Source of the DNA: JAXDLW01 sp050998755
GTDB lineage: Bacteria; Chloroflexota; Dormibacteria; DASZGP01
Length of the DNA stretch: 6,128 nucleotides
Assembly: GCA_050998755.1 (NCBI GenBank)
Contig: JBPCPW010000064.1
Location: 1-6,128 of the forward strand
Reading direction: 5' to 3'
Positions 6,007 to 6,128 of the stretch are shown in pieces. The stretch's first letter is position 1. Each line of letters opens with the position of its first letter. Below the pieces are notes generated by a model, which ran no database searches, had not been told where the DNA came from, and saw nothing but the letters and a program-made list of their open reading frames with translations. Position numbers and translations under genes: made by a program.

Positions 6007-6128
6007 GTGCGTCCTGAAAGCTGTATCAGTCCAACGGGTGAGAGTCCCGTCCGGGGAGACACCGGAGTCCCTGGTAGCAGGCCCCAGTCGGGCGGCGAGA
6101 GCTTCCCGGCCGAGCGGGGCGTCAAAAG
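6007..6128 (+). mobile_element. 5' end of a group II intron (domain I start; continues beyond window)
   Basis: The sequence begins GTGCG (6007-6011), the conserved 5' boundary of bacterial group II introns, 12 bases after the prepilin peptidase stop. It is followed by a series of adjacent small helices typical of the start of domain I: CTGA/TCAG (6014-6017 with 6026-6029), ACGGG/CCCGT (6034-6038 with 6046-6050, loop TGAGAGT) and a 7-pair helix with one G-U, CCGGGGA/TCCCTGG (6051-6057 with 6068-6074). The pattern GGTGAGAGTCCC, then a second helix, then CTGGTAGCAGG, resembles the leaders of many retroelement introns that carry a reverse transcriptase/maturase. Group II introns are self-splicing ribozymes that move by retrohoming. 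The exon-binding loops, the maturase gene and domains V-VI would lie downstream and are not seen. The assignment rests on pattern recognition; a different structured RNA is the main alternative. Confidence 0.75.
6034..6050 (+). repeat. Hairpin in the intron leader
   Basis: A perfect 5-base inverted repeat (ACGGG with CCCGT) encloses a 7-base purine-rich loop, TGAGAGT. It is followed without a gap by the larger 6051-6074 helix. With the GTGCG boundary this tandem-hairpin arrangement is the main support for the group II intron call. There is no T-tract after it, so it is not a rho-independent terminator. Confidence 0.6.

Noticed and set aside
6004..6128. ATG-led reading frame open to the window end (41 codons)
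   Set aside because: Its translation (MVRPESCISPTGESPVRG...) has no recognisable protein character, and the same bases form tandem RNA helices after a GTGCG boundary. A group II intron explains it better, although the edge of the window prevents a firm exclusion.

Overview
This is a GC-rich bacterial chromosomal window. Everything in it is encoded on the + strand as one tightly packed, apparently co-transcribed run of genes, and it ends in the 5' edge of what looks like a group II intron. The gene order ruvX-mltG-aroE-prepilin peptidase is typical of Actinobacteria, Chloroflexota, Dormibacterota and relatives. An FtsA/PilM-like ATPase followed by a baseplate-J-like membrane protein just upstream of ruvX fits the Chloroflexota/Dormibacterota side better. 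That taxonomic guess is inference from gene order, high GC, weak Shine-Dalgarno sequences and frequent TTG/GTG starts, not from a search.

Layout: (1) bases 1-108, the last 35 codons of an unrecognised gene; (2) 105-1358, an FtsA/PilM-type actin-fold ATPase with a possible C-terminal membrane-binding helix; (3) 1369-2973, a single-pass membrane protein with a cytosolic domain, an Ala/Pro linker and a baseplate-J-like exterior region; (4) 2970-3410, ruvX; (5) 3407-4471, mltG; (6) 4475-5311, aroE; (7) 5308-5994, an A24 prepilin peptidase; (8) 6007-6128, the start of a group II intron. Neighbouring genes overlap by 4 bases (ATGA or TTGA) or are separated by no more than 12 bases. No terminator or internal promoter is visible, so translational coupling is likely throughout.

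Functionally the run mixes cell-envelope and division or pilus functions (FtsA-like ATPase, membrane protein, MltG, prepilin peptidase) with housekeeping (RuvX, AroE). The two upstream genes may form a membrane pair reminiscent of PilM-PilN or of FtsA with a membrane partner; this is a hypothesis. The most unusual feature is the intron: its GTGCG boundary lies directly behind an ATG that has its own AGGA ribosome binding site, so it may split the next gene of the operon immediately after its start codon.

No stretch of 300 bases lacks a gene. No tRNA, rRNA, CRISPR array or insertion sequence was seen.
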